NCBI GenBank assembly: GCA_024207135.1
Contig: CP042428.1
Location: 1,426,001 to 1,490,000 of the forward strand
Source: Arthrobacter sp. C2
GTDB taxonomy: Bacteria > Actinomycetota > Actinomycetes > Actinomycetales > Micrococcaceae
Direction of reading: 5' to 3'
Length of the DNA stretch: 64,000 nucleotides
The notes below the pieces were generated by a model. It was not told the DNA's origin and did no database searches. It saw only the letters and a program-made list of their open reading frames with translations. Positions 34,506-43,994 of this stretch are shown here, piece after piece; position 1 is the stretch's first letter, and each line of letters starts with the position of its first letter. The translations under genes and the position numbers were made by a program.

Positions 34506-35819
34506 CTAGACGGCGGGAACAGCCGAAGCTGCCGCACGGGCCGCGGCCGGGAGCGCGTCGAAGATCTTGTTCATGGCCTCGTCGTCGTGGGCCGACGAGA
34601 GGAACCAGGCCTCGAAGACACTCGGCGGCAGGTAGATTCCCGACTCGAGCATCGAGTGGAAGAACGGCGCGTAGCGGTAGGCCTCTTGGGCCTGGGCCTG
34701 CGCGTAGTTGTGCACGCCGTGCTCCGAGGTGCCGAAGGCGACCGAGAACAGGTTGCCCGCTCTCTGGATCGAGTGGTCGACGCCCGCGGCGGCAAGCGCC
34801 CCGGTGAGGGCAGCCTGCAGCTCGAGGGACTTCGCATCGATGTGCGCGTAGACCTCGGGCGTGGCGTGGGTCAGTTGGGCGATGCCCGCCGCCATGGCCA
34901 CCGGGTTGCCCGAGAGCGTGCCGGCCTGGTAGACCGGGCCCAGCGGGGCCAGGTAGTCCATGACCTCGGCGCGTCCGCCCAGCGCGGCGGTGGGCAAGCC
35001 GCCGCCGATGACCTTGCCGAAGGTGTACAGGTCCGGGGTCCAGCCCTCGGTGCGGCCGCTCAGTCCCCAGTAGCCGGCATCCGAGGCGCGGAAGCCGGTG
35101 AGCACCTCGTCGAGGATCAGCAGCGCGCCGTTGGCGGTGGTGGTCTCGGCCAGGAACTTGTTGAAGCCCTCGTCCGGGGTCACGACTCCCATGTTGCAGG
35201 GGGCGGATTCGGTGATGACCGCGGCGATGTTCGCGCCGTGCTCGGCGAAGGCCGCGGTGATGGCCTCGCGGTCGTTGTACGGCAGCACCAGGGTCTCGGC
35301 GGCGGTGGCCGCGGTGACTCCGGCGGAGCCGGGCAGGGCCAGGGTGGCCAGGCCGGAACCGGCGGCGGCCAGCAGGCCGTCGAGGTGGCCGTGGTAGCAG
35401 CCGGCGAACTTCACGATCAGGTCGCGGCCGGTGTAGCCGCGGGCCAGGCGCACCGCGGTCATCGTCGCCTCGGTGCCGGTGGAGACCATGCGCATGCGCT
35501 CGACCCCGCCAAAGCGGTCCATCACCAGGCGGGCCAGCTTGCCCTCGTCGGGCGTGGAGGCACCGAAGGACAGCCCGCGGTCGACCGCCGCGTGCACCGC
35601 ATCCTGGATGGCCGGGTGCGCGTGGCCCAGCAGCGCCGGGCCCCAGGAGCAGACCAGGTCGACGTAGGAGTTCCCGTCGGCGTCGGTCAAATACGCCCCC
35701 TTGGCGCCGACCATGAACGGGGGCACCCCGCCGACCGAGCCGAAGGCGCGCACCGGGGAGTTCACCCCGCCGGGCATGAGCTGCTGGGCGGTGGCGAAGA
35801 GTTCAGCGGAGCTGGTCAT
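34506..35819 (-). CDS. hemL: Glutamate-1-semialdehyde 2,1-aminomutase
   Basis: A protein of 437 residues. This PLP enzyme converts glutamate-1-semialdehyde to 5-aminolevulinate, the second step of the C5 route. Signatures: [54 protein letters not shown] and the PLP lysine in [14 protein letters not shown] (about residue 265). The ATG at 35819 overlaps the hemB stop (TAATG) and is preceded by GAAGGAA; a slightly longer frame upstream is rejected for that reason. Last gene of the minus-strand heme operon. Confidence 0.95.
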   Translation of the reverse strand: MTSSAELFATAQQLMPGGVNSPVRAFGSVGGVPPFMVGAKGAYLTDADGNSYVDLVCSWGPALLGHAHPAIQDAVHAAVDRGLSFGASTPDEGKLARLVMDRFGGVERMRMVSTGTEATMTAVRLARGYTGRDLIVKFAGCYHGHLDGLLAAAGSGLATLALPGSAGVTAATAAETLVLPYNDREAITAAFAEHGANIAAVITESAPCNMGVVTPDEGFNKFLAETTTANGALLILDEVLTGFRASDAGYWGLSGRTEGWTPDLYTFGKVIGGGLPTAALGGRAEVMDYLAPLGPVYQAGTLSGNPVAMAAGIAQLTHATPEVYAHIDAKSLELQAALTGALAAAGVDHSIQRAGNLFSVAFGTSEHGVHNYAQAQAQEAYRYAPFFHSMLESGIYLPPSVFEAWFLSSAHDDEAMNKIFDALPAAARAAASAVPAV

Positions 35820-36802
35820 TACTTTCCTTCTTTCAGCCACTGGGCGATTTCACTGGCCCAGTAGGTCAACACGGTGTCTGCGCCGGCACGGCGGATGCCC
35901 AGCACGGATTCGAGGATTGCGGCGCGGCGGTCGATCCAGCCGTTGGCGGCGGCGGCCTCGATCATCGCGTACTCGCCGGAGATCTGGTAGGCGGACACCG
36001 GAACCGGGGACATCGCCGCGACGTCGGCCAGCACGTCCAGGTAGCTCATGGCCGGCTTGACCATGACCATGTCGGCGCCCTCGGCCAGGTCGAGCTCGAC
36101 CTCGATCATGGCCTCGCGGCGGTTGGCCGCATCCATCTGGTAGCTGCGGCGGTCCCCGGTCAGCTGAGAGTCCACGGCCTCGCGGAACGGGCCGTAGAAG
36201 GCACTGGCGTACTTGGCGGCGTAGGCCAGGATGGACACGTCCTGGTGCCCCGCCTCGTCCAGGGCCTGGCGGATGACCGCGACCTGGCCGTCCATCATGC
36301 CCGAGGGGGCGACGATGTGCGCGCCGGCATTGGCCTGGGCCACGGCCAGCTTGCCGTAGATCTCCAGGGTGGCGTCGTTGTCCACGCGGCCCGCCGCGTC
36401 CAGCACGCCGCAGTGGCCGTGGTCGGTGAATTCGTCCAGGCAGACATCGGACATGATGACCAGTTCGTCGCCGACCTCGGCGCGCACCGCCTCGATGCCC
36501 AGGTTCAGGATGCCTGCCGGGTCCAGCCCGGCGCTGCCGACCGCGTCGCGGGTCTCGGGGATGCCGAAGAGCATGATGCCGCCCAGTCCCAGTTCGACGG
36601 CCTCGGAGGCCGCGGCCTTGAGGCTGTCCATGGTGTGCTGCACGACCCCGGGCATCGAGGTGATCGGGTTCGGCTCGGTGATCCCTTCGCGCACGAAGGC
36701 GGGCAGGATCAGTTGCTGCGGGGCCAGCACCAGTTCGGCGGTGAGCCGGCGCATGGCGGGGGTGGTGCGCAGGCGGCGGGGCCTGCGGGCGGGGAATGAC
36801 AT
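35819..36802 (-). CDS. hemB: Delta-aminolevulinic acid dehydratase (porphobilinogen synthase)
   Basis: A protein of 327 residues. It condenses two 5-aminolevulinates into porphobilinogen. Active-site regions: [25 protein letters not shown] (metal-site region), [13 protein letters not shown], the first Schiff-base Lys in [17 protein letters not shown], and the second in [17 protein letters not shown] lies 7 bases before the ATG. hemL follows with an overlapping start; hemD ends 40 bases upstream. Confidence 0.96.
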   Translation of the reverse strand: MSFPARRPRRLRTTPAMRRLTAELVLAPQQLILPAFVREGITEPNPITSMPGVVQHTMDSLKAAASEAVELGLGGIMLFGIPETRDAVGSAGLDPAGILNLGIEAVRAEVGDELVIMSDVCLDEFTDHGHCGVLDAAGRVDNDATLEIYGKLAVAQANAGAHIVAPSGMMDGQVAVIRQALDEAGHQDVSILAYAAKYASAFYGPFREAVDSQLTGDRRSYQMDAANRREAMIEVELDLAEGADMVMVKPAMSYLDVLADVAAMSPVPVSAYQISGEYAMIEAAAANGWIDRRAAILESVLGIRRAGADTVLTYWASEIAQWLKEGK

Positions 36803-36842
36803 TCTTCGCTCCTTGTGAAGCTGGTGTGGTGGTAGCTAAGTC

Positions 36843-37778
36843 TTAGGTGGCTGGATCGGTGGAGGCTCGACGGGCGGAAGCTGCCCGGGAGGAAGCTGCA
36901 AGGGTGGAGTTTGCGTGGCGGGAGGCTGCAACGGCGGATTCCCAGGCATCGGCGAGCCCCTCGGGGGTGGGCAGGGCGGCGATGCCCGTCGGTTCCAACC
37001 CGTGCTCGCGCAGCCGCTTGGCGGTGCTGTCCCCGATGGCGATCAACTCCTGACCCCCAGTCAGGCGCGCGGCCAGGTCCGGAAACAGGACCAGGAACGT
37101 GTCGACGGTGCTCGGCGAGGAGAACATGACCGTATCCATCCCGGCCAGGGCCCCGGGGAGTTCGGGGACCGCGAGCAGGTACCCGCCCTCCGGCAGGTCC
37201 ACCGGGGTGGAGGCCGGCGATCCAAGCAGCGCGCGTGCCGGATCCGCCGGGGCGGTGACGGTGTTGTAGGCAACGACGATGTCCGCATCCCAGCCGTGGG
37301 CCGCGAACCCGTCGCGCAGCGTGGCCGAGGCGATGTCCGCCTGCGGGGCGAACACCCGGGCGGCCGAGGTGCGCAAATCCGGCCAGTCCGCGAGCATGCC
37401 GCGGGCCGAGTGGTCGGTGGCGGGCATGAAATCGATTCGCGCGCCCAGAGCCTGGACGGCCCGCGCGGTAGCCTCGCCGACCACCGCGACCCGGGTGCCG
37501 GAGGGGATGCGCAATTCCACGCCCAGCGCCGCGGCCCGGGCGCCCAGCGCGGTGAGCGTGTTGACGGAGGTGAACACGCACCAGTCGTAGTGCCCGGACA
37601 GCATCCGGCGCAGGTGCGCATCGAGTTCCGCGGTGTCGGCGGGCAGCTCGAAGTCGATGAGCCGGCACACCGCCGTGCGTGCGCCGCGTGCCGCAAGGAC
37701 CTCCACGGTCGCCGCGGCACGGTCGGCACTGCGCAGCAGCAGGGCGGTGCGCCCCGCCAACACCCCGGGATTCGACAT
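36843..37778 (-). CDS. hemD: Uroporphyrinogen-III synthase
   Basis: A protein of 311 residues. HemD closes hydroxymethylbilane with D-ring inversion to uroporphyrinogen III. The family is poorly conserved, but the two-domain alternating pattern is visible: LLRSADRAAATVEVL, DWCVFTSVNTLTAL, RVAVVGEATARAVQALG, DTVMFSSPSTVDTFL and LIAIGDSTAKRLREHG. A tail rich in Ala, Ser and Arg (about 35 residues) follows. TAGGAA precedes the ATG. It lies 5 bases after hemC in the same operon, which supports the assignment. Confidence 0.9.
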   Translation of the reverse strand: MSNPGVLAGRTALLLRSADRAAATVEVLAARGARTAVCRLIDFELPADTAELDAHLRRMLSGHYDWCVFTSVNTLTALGARAAALGVELRIPSGTRVAVVGEATARAVQALGARIDFMPATDHSARGMLADWPDLRTSAARVFAPQADIASATLRDGFAAHGWDADIVVAYNTVTAPADPARALLGSPASTPVDLPEGGYLLAVPELPGALAGMDTVMFSSPSTVDTFLVLFPDLAARLTGGQELIAIGDSTAKRLREHGLEPTGIAALPTPEGLADAWESAVAASRHANSTLAASSRAASARRASTDPAT

Positions 37779-37783
37779 GGTTC

Positions 37784-38758
37784 CTACAATCCCGCCAGCT
37801 CGGCTGCGCCCTCGCGCAGCAATTGCTCGGCCAGCGCGACGCCCAGGGCCGCGGCGCCGTCGAGCGTAAGCTCGCGGGTGGTGGCGGAGCGGCGCATGGT
37901 GTCGGACCCGTCGACCTTGCAGGCCACCGAGTCGAGCACCAATTCGTCCCCGCGGACGGTGGCCAGCGCGCCGATCGGCGCGGCGCAGCCGGCCTCAAGG
38001 CGGGCCAGCAGCGCGCGTTCGGCGGTGACCGCCAGGCGCGTGTCCGAATCGTCCATGGTTTCCAGCGCCGCGTCCACCGATGCGTGTCCGGTGCCGCCGG
38101 TCCGCACCTCCACGGCCAGGGACCCCTGGCCGGGAGCCGGGAGCATGATCTCCGGGTCCAGGTACTCGGTGATGTGGGATTCCAGGCCCAGGCGCTCCAG
38201 CCCGGCGGCGGCCAGGATCACCGCGTCCAGGTCGCCCTGGGCGGTGCGCCCCACTCCCCCGTCGTCCTTCTGCGCCGGCGAGCCCTTGACCCGGCCCAGC
38301 CGGGTGCCGACGTTGCCGCGGATGTCCACGATCCGAAGGTCCGGGCGGAAGGCCAGCAGCTGCGCGGCGCGCCGCGGGGAACCGGTGCCCACCGTGGCGC
38401 CCTCGGGCAGCTCGGCCAGGAAAAGCCCGTCGCGGGCGCACAGCGCATCGCGCACGTCCGCGCGCTCCGGGGTGGCGGCGATGACCAGGCCGTCGGGCTG
38501 CGTGGTCGGCAGGTCCTTGAGCGAGTGCACCGCCATGTCGCAGGTGCCCTCGTACAGTGCCTGGCGCAAGGCGGCGGCAAACACGCCGGTGCCGCCAAGC
38601 TGCGAGAGCGGACCGGTGGTCACGTCCCCCTCGGTCTTCACCAGCACGGTGTCGTAGGGGACCTGGGCGATCTCGTGCAGCTGCGCGGCGACATGCCCGG
38701 TCTGCGTGGTGGCCAGCGCGGAGCCGCGGGTGCCGATGGTGAAGCGGGAGGCGCTCAT
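37784..38758 (-). CDS. hemC: Hydroxymethylbilane synthase (porphobilinogen deaminase)
   Basis: A protein of 324 residues. It polymerises four porphobilinogens on a dipyrromethane cofactor. Signatures: TIGTRGSALATTQT, MAVHSLKDLPT, GTGSPRRAAQLL, DIRGNVGTRLGRV, APGQGSLAVEVR and the cofactor-bearing Cys in LEAGCAAPIGA. The start ATG overlaps the hemH stop (ATGA). A segment SPAQKDDGGVGRTAQG is a slightly expanded loop. Confidence 0.96.
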   Translation of the reverse strand: MSASRFTIGTRGSALATTQTGHVAAQLHEIAQVPYDTVLVKTEGDVTTGPLSQLGGTGVFAAALRQALYEGTCDMAVHSLKDLPTTQPDGLVIAATPERADVRDALCARDGLFLAELPEGATVGTGSPRRAAQLLAFRPDLRIVDIRGNVGTRLGRVKGSPAQKDDGGVGRTAQGDLDAVILAAAGLERLGLESHITEYLDPEIMLPAPGQGSLAVEVRTGGTGHASVDAALETMDDSDTRLAVTAERALLARLEAGCAAPIGALATVRGDELVLDSVACKVDGSDTMRRSATTRELTLDGAAALGVALAEQLLREGAAELAGL

Positions 38759-39960
38759 GGTGCCGGCACCCCGACCTCGGAGTCGACCGCGGCGATGGTC
38801 GGCTTGGTGGTGCCGTCGCGCATCACCTTGGCGCAGCAGTTGGGGCGGCAGACATCGAACCAGGGACCGAGCTCGGCGACCGAGGCGCGGCCAGGCTTCA
38901 GCGCGGCACCGTCGGACCCGGCCAGGCGCTCGGCCACCAGGTCGACCATGCCGGAGACGAAGTCCGCATGGGTGCCGGGTGTCGGGGCGCGGTGGAAGGC
39001 AAGGCCGAGTTCGGCGCAGGTTTCCCTCGCCTCGGTGTCCAGGTCCCAGAGGACCTCCATGTGGTCCGAGACGAAGCCGATGGGCATCACCACGACCCCG
39101 GCGACGCCGGCTGCCTGGTACTCGGTGAGCGCGTCGTTGATGTCCGGTTCCAGCCACGGCACGTGCGGGGCGCCGGAGCGGGACTGGAAGACCAGGGAGT
39201 GCTCCAGCCCGGCGGCCTCGGGCACCCCGGCCAGGATCGCGTCGGCGACGGCCAGGTGCTGGGCCGAGTACAGGTCGGTGTCCAGCGTGGCCACGAGGTC
39301 GCGCGGGCCGGCGGCCTGCGCGTCGGAGGTCGGGATCGAGTGCGTCACGAAGACGATCTTGATCTCGCCCTCCGGGTTTCCGGCCGTGGCCAGCTGCGCC
39401 CGGACCTCGGCCAGCGAATCGCGCAGCCCGCCCATGAACGGAGTGACGAACCCGGGGGTGTCAAAGTACTGGCGCACCTTGTCAACCTCGAGCTTGCCCT
39501 CCAGGCCGGTTTCGCGCAGCGCGACGCCCAGGTCCTCGCGGTATTGCCGGCAGGAGGAGTAGCCGGAATAGGCGCTGGTGGAGAGCATCAGCACCCTGCG
39601 GTGGCCCTCGGCGTGGATCTGTTCAATCGTTTCGGCGACGTACGGGGCCCAGTTGCGGTTGCCCCAGTAGACCGGCACGTTGATGTCGCGGGCGGCCAGC
39701 TCGGCCTCGAGGGCCGCCTTCAGCGCGCGGTTCTGTGCGTTGATCGGGGACACCCCGCCGTTGGCGCGGTAGTGGGTGGCGACCTCCTCGAGGCGCTCGT
39801 CGGGGATGCCGCGACCCTTCGTGACGTTGCGCAGGAACGGGATCACGTCGTCCTGTCCCTCCGGTCCGCCGAAGGAGGCCAGCAGGATCGCGTCGTACGC
39901 CTTGGGCGCCATGACCCCGTTTTCGTCGTACCCGGTGCGCGGGTCGAATTCCTGGCTCAT
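38755..39960 (-). CDS. cpfC: Coproporphyrin III ferrochelatase
   Basis: A protein of 401 residues of the ferrochelatase family. In actinobacteria it inserts Fe(II) into coproporphyrin III to give coproheme. Signatures: AILLASFGGPEG, VYWGNRNWAPYV, MLSTSAYSGYSSCRQYRED, VTHSIPTSD (catalytic His), FQSRSGAPHVPWLEPD and PIGFVSDHMEVLWDLD (Glu and Asp). A C-terminal Cys cluster, DVCRPNCCAKV, with SSCRQY fits the [2Fe-2S] cluster known in actinobacterial enzymes. The start overlaps the chdC stop (ATGA), and the stop overlaps hemC. Older name hemH. Confidence 0.95.
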   Translation of the reverse strand: MSQEFDPRTGYDENGVMAPKAYDAILLASFGGPEGQDDVIPFLRNVTKGRGIPDERLEEVATHYRANGGVSPINAQNRALKAALEAELAARDINVPVYWGNRNWAPYVAETIEQIHAEGHRRVLMLSTSAYSGYSSCRQYREDLGVALRETGLEGKLEVDKVRQYFDTPGFVTPFMGGLRDSLAEVRAQLATAGNPEGEIKIVFVTHSIPTSDAQAAGPRDLVATLDTDLYSAQHLAVADAILAGVPEAAGLEHSLVFQSRSGAPHVPWLEPDINDALTEYQAAGVAGVVVMPIGFVSDHMEVLWDLDTEARETCAELGLAFHRAPTPGTHADFVSGMVDLVAERLAGSDGAALKPGRASVAELGPWFDVCRPNCCAKVMRDGTTKPTIAAVDSEVGVPAP

Positions 39961-40670
39961 CGCAGGACCTCGGCGACCTCGGCGGTGGAGATGCGGCGGC
40001 CGGTGTAGAACGGGATTTCCTCGCGCACGTGGTTGCGGGCCTCGGTGTAGCGCAGGTGGCGCATCATGTCGACCAAATCGATCATGTCCGGGGCCTCGAG
40101 GCAGATCTGCCATTCGTAGTCCCCGAAGGCGAAGGCCGCCACGGTGTTGGCCAACACGGACGGGAAGTCCCGGCCCAGGATGCCGTGGTCGCGCAGCATC
40201 TTGCCGCGTTCCTTCGGATCCAGCAGGTACCAGTCGGTGGAGCGGACAAACGGGTAGACGGTCATCCAGGCCTCGGGGGCCACGCCGCGGGCGAAGGCCG
40301 GCGAGTGGTCCTTGGAGAACTCGGCCTCGCGGTGCACGGCCATGGTCGAGTAGACGATGGAGGTCTCGGCGAAGAGGTAGGAGCGGCGGATCTTGCGCAC
40401 CGCGGCCTGCAGGGACTCGGCGGTCGGGCCGTGCACCCAGGTCATCACGTCGGCGTCCTCGCGCATGGCGGAGACGTCGTAGGTGCCGCGCAGGGTCACG
40501 CCCTCGGCGGCCAGCTCGGCAACCAGTGCGTCGAACGCCTCGACGCCCTCGGACCGGTCCAGGTCCGAGTCGCGCTTGAAGACGGTCCACAGGGTGTAGT
40601 ACATGGTCGCGTCGGCACCCGCCGCTTCGCGGTCGCGGATGACGGGTGAATTGGATTCCACTGCACTCAT
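39957..40670 (-). CDS. chdC: Coproheme decarboxylase (ChdC, HemQ)
   Basis: A protein of 237 residues of the chlorite-dismutase fold. It oxidatively removes two propionates from coproheme to give heme b, the last step of the coproporphyrin pathway. Signatures: MYYTLWTVFKR, the catalytic Tyr region MTVYPFVRSTDWYLLD, FGDYEWQICLEAPD and RHLRYTEARNHV. AGGAG precedes the ATG. It lies between cgoX and cpfC, as in other actinobacterial heme operons. A small hairpin (40699-40718) stands about 30 bases before its start. Confidence 0.95.
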   Translation of the reverse strand: MSAVESNSPVIRDREAAGADATMYYTLWTVFKRDSDLDRSEGVEAFDALVAELAAEGVTLRGTYDVSAMREDADVMTWVHGPTAESLQAAVRKIRRSYLFAETSIVYSTMAVHREAEFSKDHSPAFARGVAPEAWMTVYPFVRSTDWYLLDPKERGKMLRDHGILGRDFPSVLANTVAAFAFGDYEWQICLEAPDMIDLVDMMRHLRYTEARNHVREEIPFYTGRRISTAEVAEVLR

Positions 40671-40698
40671 GGGTTGGTTCTCCTGCTTTCTTTGCGGT

Positions 40699-40718
40699 AC
40701 TTCGCCTTCCGGCGAAGT
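40699..40718 (-). promoter_or_regulatory. Intra-operon hairpin before chdC
   Basis: A perfect 8-bp stem ACTTCGCC/GGCGAAGT with a 4-base loop, about 30 bases upstream of the chdC start inside a 129-base gap. It could be an mRNA processing or stability element. Confidence 0.4.
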
Positions 40719-40799
40719 GGTTCTCGTACGTGTTGCGAAAGTCTGTGGTGCCGCACCCGTCCGGCACGCCGGGGCGGCGCCGGGCGGGAAGGCCGGGGG

Positions 40800-42665
40800 T
40801 CAGCTGGCGGTGATGCGCAGCCGCTTGCGGGTGTCGTTGACGACGGAGGCCAGCCCGGTGCCCGCCAGCCAGGCGCCGACCAGCTCGAGGCCCGGGTGCG
40901 CGGAGGCGATCTCGCGGATCGCCGCCACGCGCGCCGCGTGCCCGGTGGTGGCGAAGGGCAGCGCGCCGGAATAGCGCACGACGTCGAAGCCCAGCACGTC
41001 CCCGGCGGTGATTTCCATGCCCAGCAGCACCGAGGCGTCGGCCAGCGCGGCGTTGCGCAGCGAGGCGTCGTCGGCGTTCACCAGCGCGGAAGCCACGTCG
41101 TTGAGCCGGCCGTAGGACAGGCGCAGCACGTGCGACCCGGGGCCCGATTCGTCGCCCAGCCACTGCCACTTGGCCGTCGCGTGGGTCAGTGCCTTGGCCC
41201 CGACGTTGTCCGCGGTGGGGGCGACCAGCAGGCCGGTACCGCGCGGGGCGTCGTCGAGCTCCGGCTTGTCGATGACCAGGGTGACCAGGGAAATACCGGC
41301 ACCGGGTGCGGGGCGGTGGACGGCGAAGGCCGTATCGACGCCGGCCAGCAGGTCGACGGCGACCGGCCCGCCGGTGGCAACCACGACGCGCTCGGCCAAC
41401 ACCTCGCGGGGCGCGGCCGGGGTCTCGGCCTTGGCCGCCTTCTCGTGCTTCTCCTGCTTTTCGTGCTTCTCGGCCTTGCCGGGGCGGGCGGGCGCTGCGG
41501 CGTCGGCTGCTGCCGGGGCGGCCAGCAGCACGCGGAATCCGGCGGGATCCCCCGTTGCCGTGAGCGCCTCGACCCGGCTGTTGGCATGCAATTCGACGCC
41601 CGCGGATTTCAGGTCTTCCAGCAGGGCGGCGGTGAGCCGGTTCATGCCCCCGACCACCGAGGCGACCGCGGATCCGGCCGGGGCCGCGGCGCGCATGGCC
41701 GCCACGGCGCGGGCCAGCGAGCCGTGCTTGAGCACCGCGGCGCGCAGCCCGGGGGCGATGGCGTCGACGTCGAGGGTGTCGGGATCGGCCGAGTGCACGC
41801 CCGAGACCACGGGGGTCACCAGGTTTTCCAGCACGGCCGAGCCCATCCGGGAACGGACCAGCGCGCCGAGGGACATCGTCCCCTCGGTGATCTTCTTCGA
41901 CACCGGGGTGATCAGGTCGGCAGCGGCGCGCAGGGCACCGGCTCGCCCCACGGCGCTGCGCACCTCTTCGGCCCACGGGTCACCGGGGATGCCCAGGATG
42001 CCGGTGGCCGGCAGTGGCTGCGCGGTGTTCTCGCTGCCGCGCTTCAGGTACAGCCAGGCTCCCCCGGGTTCCGGGGTGACGATGTCATCGCCCAGGCCCA
42101 GCTCCCCCAGGAGGTCGGCGACGGCGGTGGAGCGGGTGGCGAAGGATTCTGCGCCGGCATCCAGCCGGAGCCCGGCAACCTCGTGGACGCCCACGCAGCC
42201 GCCGAAGGCCGCGGAGGCCTCGTGGACCTGGACGCGGTGTCCGCTGGTGGCCAGCTCGCGGGCGGCCACGAGCCCGGAGATGCCGCCGCCGATGACCACC
42301 GCAAGCGGGCCCTCGGGCACCGCCGGGGCAGGCGTCGCGGCCTCGGTGCCGCGGGCCCGGGCCAGCAGGCGCATGGCGTGGGCCGCGGCGTTGGAGGCGA
42401 CCGGGGTGCGCCGGGCCTTGGCCGGAGCCTTTTCTGCGGCAGCGGCGACAGCTGCGGCCGGTGTTGCCGTGCCGGGCGTTGCCGCCTCCGCGGTGCCGTC
42501 GGCGTCGGCGGCCGGGGGCGTGTCGGCCACCGGCGCGTTCCCGGTGCCCGGTGCGCCGGCCGATGTCCCGTCGTCGAGGTCCGCCGCGGCGCCCGCAGCG
42601 CGCCGGGCCGTTCCGGCTTCATTGGCCGAGCCGCGGCGTGGCTGCTCTTCGACGTTTGGCACCAT
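40800..42665 (-). CDS. cgoX: Coproporphyrinogen III oxidase (CgoX, HemY-type) with N-terminal extension
   Basis: A protein of 621 residues, a FAD enzyme oxidising coproporphyrinogen III to coproporphyrin III. After about 120 Ala/Pro/Gly/Thr-rich residues the FAD site appears: LAVVIGGGISGLVAARELA, then GGCVGVHEVAGLRLDAGAESF. Later come FVTPVVSGVHSADP-like LVTPVVSGVHSADPDTLDV and a C-terminal GAWLAGTGLASVVNDTRKR. A Lys/Glu/His-rich insert (KAEKHEKQEKHEKAAKAE) sits near residue 410. Homologues are usually about 480 residues, so both the extension and the insert are unusual. The ATG follows a weak ribosome binding site, and the TTG just before it is ignored. It lies between hemE and chdC. Confidence 0.9.
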   Translation of the reverse strand: MVPNVEEQPRRGSANEAGTARRAAGAAADLDDGTSAGAPGTGNAPVADTPPAADADGTAEAATPGTATPAAAVAAAAEKAPAKARRTPVASNAAAHAMRLLARARGTEAATPAPAVPEGPLAVVIGGGISGLVAARELATSGHRVQVHEASAAFGGCVGVHEVAGLRLDAGAESFATRSTAVADLLGELGLGDDIVTPEPGGAWLYLKRGSENTAQPLPATGILGIPGDPWAEEVRSAVGRAGALRAAADLITPVSKKITEGTMSLGALVRSRMGSAVLENLVTPVVSGVHSADPDTLDVDAIAPGLRAAVLKHGSLARAVAAMRAAAPAGSAVASVVGGMNRLTAALLEDLKSAGVELHANSRVEALTATGDPAGFRVLLAAPAAADAAAPARPGKAEKHEKQEKHEKAAKAETPAAPREVLAERVVVATGGPVAVDLLAGVDTAFAVHRPAPGAGISLVTLVIDKPELDDAPRGTGLLVAPTADNVGAKALTHATAKWQWLGDESGPGSHVLRLSYGRLNDVASALVNADDASLRNAALADASVLLGMEITAGDVLGFDVVRYSGALPFATTGHAARVAAIREIASAHPGLELVGAWLAGTGLASVVNDTRKRLRITAS

Positions 42666-42707
42666 CAACTCTTTTCAGGGAAACGAATGTGTATCTTCGA
42701 AGGCGCC

Positions 42708-42764
42708 GGACACGATGCGCGGCGGCCGCGCGGCGCTGGGCCGTGCGGCCGGCGCACCGTGTCC
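42708..42764 (-). promoter_or_regulatory. GC-rich hairpin between hemE and cgoX
   Basis: Outer arms GGACACG/CGTGTCC with GCGC/GCGC inside, enclosing about 30 GC-rich bases, within a 124-base gap of the operon. The function is unknown; attenuation or processing are possible. Confidence 0.4.
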
Positions 42765-42789
42765 TGCACCCGGTGTTGCTTCTTCTAGC

Positions 42790-43860
42790 TTAACGCCCGG
42801 CCACGGGGATCGAGTGAATGAGTTCGACCACACGCGTGAGGGTTTCCGGGTTGGTTTCCGGCGGCACGCCGTGGCCCAGGTTCGCCACGTGCGAGACGGC
42901 GGTGTCGCCCGCGGCAAGCACCTCGCGCACGTGGGCCTCGAGGACCTCCCACGGGGCCGACAGCAGCGCCGGGTCGATGTTGCCCTGCAACGGGATGTCC
43001 CCGCCGAGGCGGCGGTTGGCCTCGTCCAGCGGCAGGCGGTAGTCCACGCCCATGACATCGACGCCGACATTGCGCATGGCGCCGAGCAGTTCGCCGGTGC
43101 CGGTGCCGAAGTGGACCAGCGGGACGCCGGTGTCGCGCACGACATCCAGGGCGCGGGCCGAGGCCGGGGCGACATGGTTGGTGTAGTCGGCCAGCGACAG
43201 CGATCCGGCCCAGGAGTCGAAGAGCTGTCCGGCGGAGGCGCCGGCCTCGATCTGGGCGCGCAGGAACGCACCGGAGGCGTCGGCGGCCCAGTTGGCCAGT
43301 TCCTCCCAGACACCCGGCTCGGCATGCATCATGGTGCGCGGGCCCATGTGGTCGCGGGACGGGCGCCCCTCGACCATGTAGGCGGCGACGGTGAACGGGG
43401 CACCGGCGAATCCGATCAGCGGGGTGTTGCCCAGCTGCTCGACGGTCATCGCGACCGCCTCGCGGATCGGGTCCAGCGAGGCGTCGGTCATCTTCGGCAG
43501 CGCCCGCACGTCGGCGGCGGTGCGCACCGGGGTGCCCAGCACCGGGCCGACGCCCGGGACGATGTCGACCTCGATGCCCGCGAGCTTCAGCGGGATCACG
43601 ATGTCGGAGAAGAAGATCCCGGCATCCACGTCGTGCCGGCGCACCGGCTGCAAGGTGATTTCCGAGGCCATCTCCGGGCGCAGGCAGGATTCGAGCATCT
43701 CGGTGCCCTCGCGCAGCTTGCGGTATTCGGGCAGCGAACGGCCTGCCTGGCGCATGAACCACACGGGTCTGCGGCTTGGCTTCTGGCCGCGGTAAGCGGT
43801 AATCAACGGGGAATTGGCGGTACGACCGTCCATCAGCGGGTGGTTCTGGCTCAACGTCAT
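42790..43860 (-). CDS. hemE: Uroporphyrinogen decarboxylase
   Basis: A protein of 356 residues. It removes four carboxyls from uroporphyrinogen III to make coproporphyrinogen III. Signatures: RRPVWFMRQAGRSLPEYR (substrate-binding Arg-rich loop), FSDIVIPLKLAG (catalytic Asp), GFAGAPFTVAAYMVEG, VHFGTGTGELLGAM and LQGNIDPALL. The ATG at 43860 gives MTLSQNHPLM as expected; an upstream frame without ribosome binding site is rejected. First gene of the minus-strand operon, divergent from hemA over a gap of about 130 bases that must carry both promoters. Confidence 0.95.
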   Translation of the reverse strand: MTLSQNHPLMDGRTANSPLITAYRGQKPSRRPVWFMRQAGRSLPEYRKLREGTEMLESCLRPEMASEITLQPVRRHDVDAGIFFSDIVIPLKLAGIEVDIVPGVGPVLGTPVRTAADVRALPKMTDASLDPIREAVAMTVEQLGNTPLIGFAGAPFTVAAYMVEGRPSRDHMGPRTMMHAEPGVWEELANWAADASGAFLRAQIEAGASAGQLFDSWAGSLSLADYTNHVAPASARALDVVRDTGVPLVHFGTGTGELLGAMRNVGVDVMGVDYRLPLDEANRRLGGDIPLQGNIDPALLSAPWEVLEAHVREVLAAGDTAVSHVANLGHGVPPETNPETLTRVVELIHSIPVAGR

Positions 43861-43994
43861 GTTATTGATTCTGCCAACATATCCGCCCGAACCGTAATCC
43901 ACACGCCCCCAGCGAACGTACGCTGCCTGGTATTTGGCGACCTGGTCACACCCGATGCTCTACAACCAGTAGAAGCGCTATCATGGGAGGCACT

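Noticed and set aside
39961-41976. The very long minus-strand frame continuing upstream of cpfC
   Set aside because: The ferrochelatase begins at the ATG overlapping the chdC stop. The extension is an out-of-frame shadow of chdC and cgoX.
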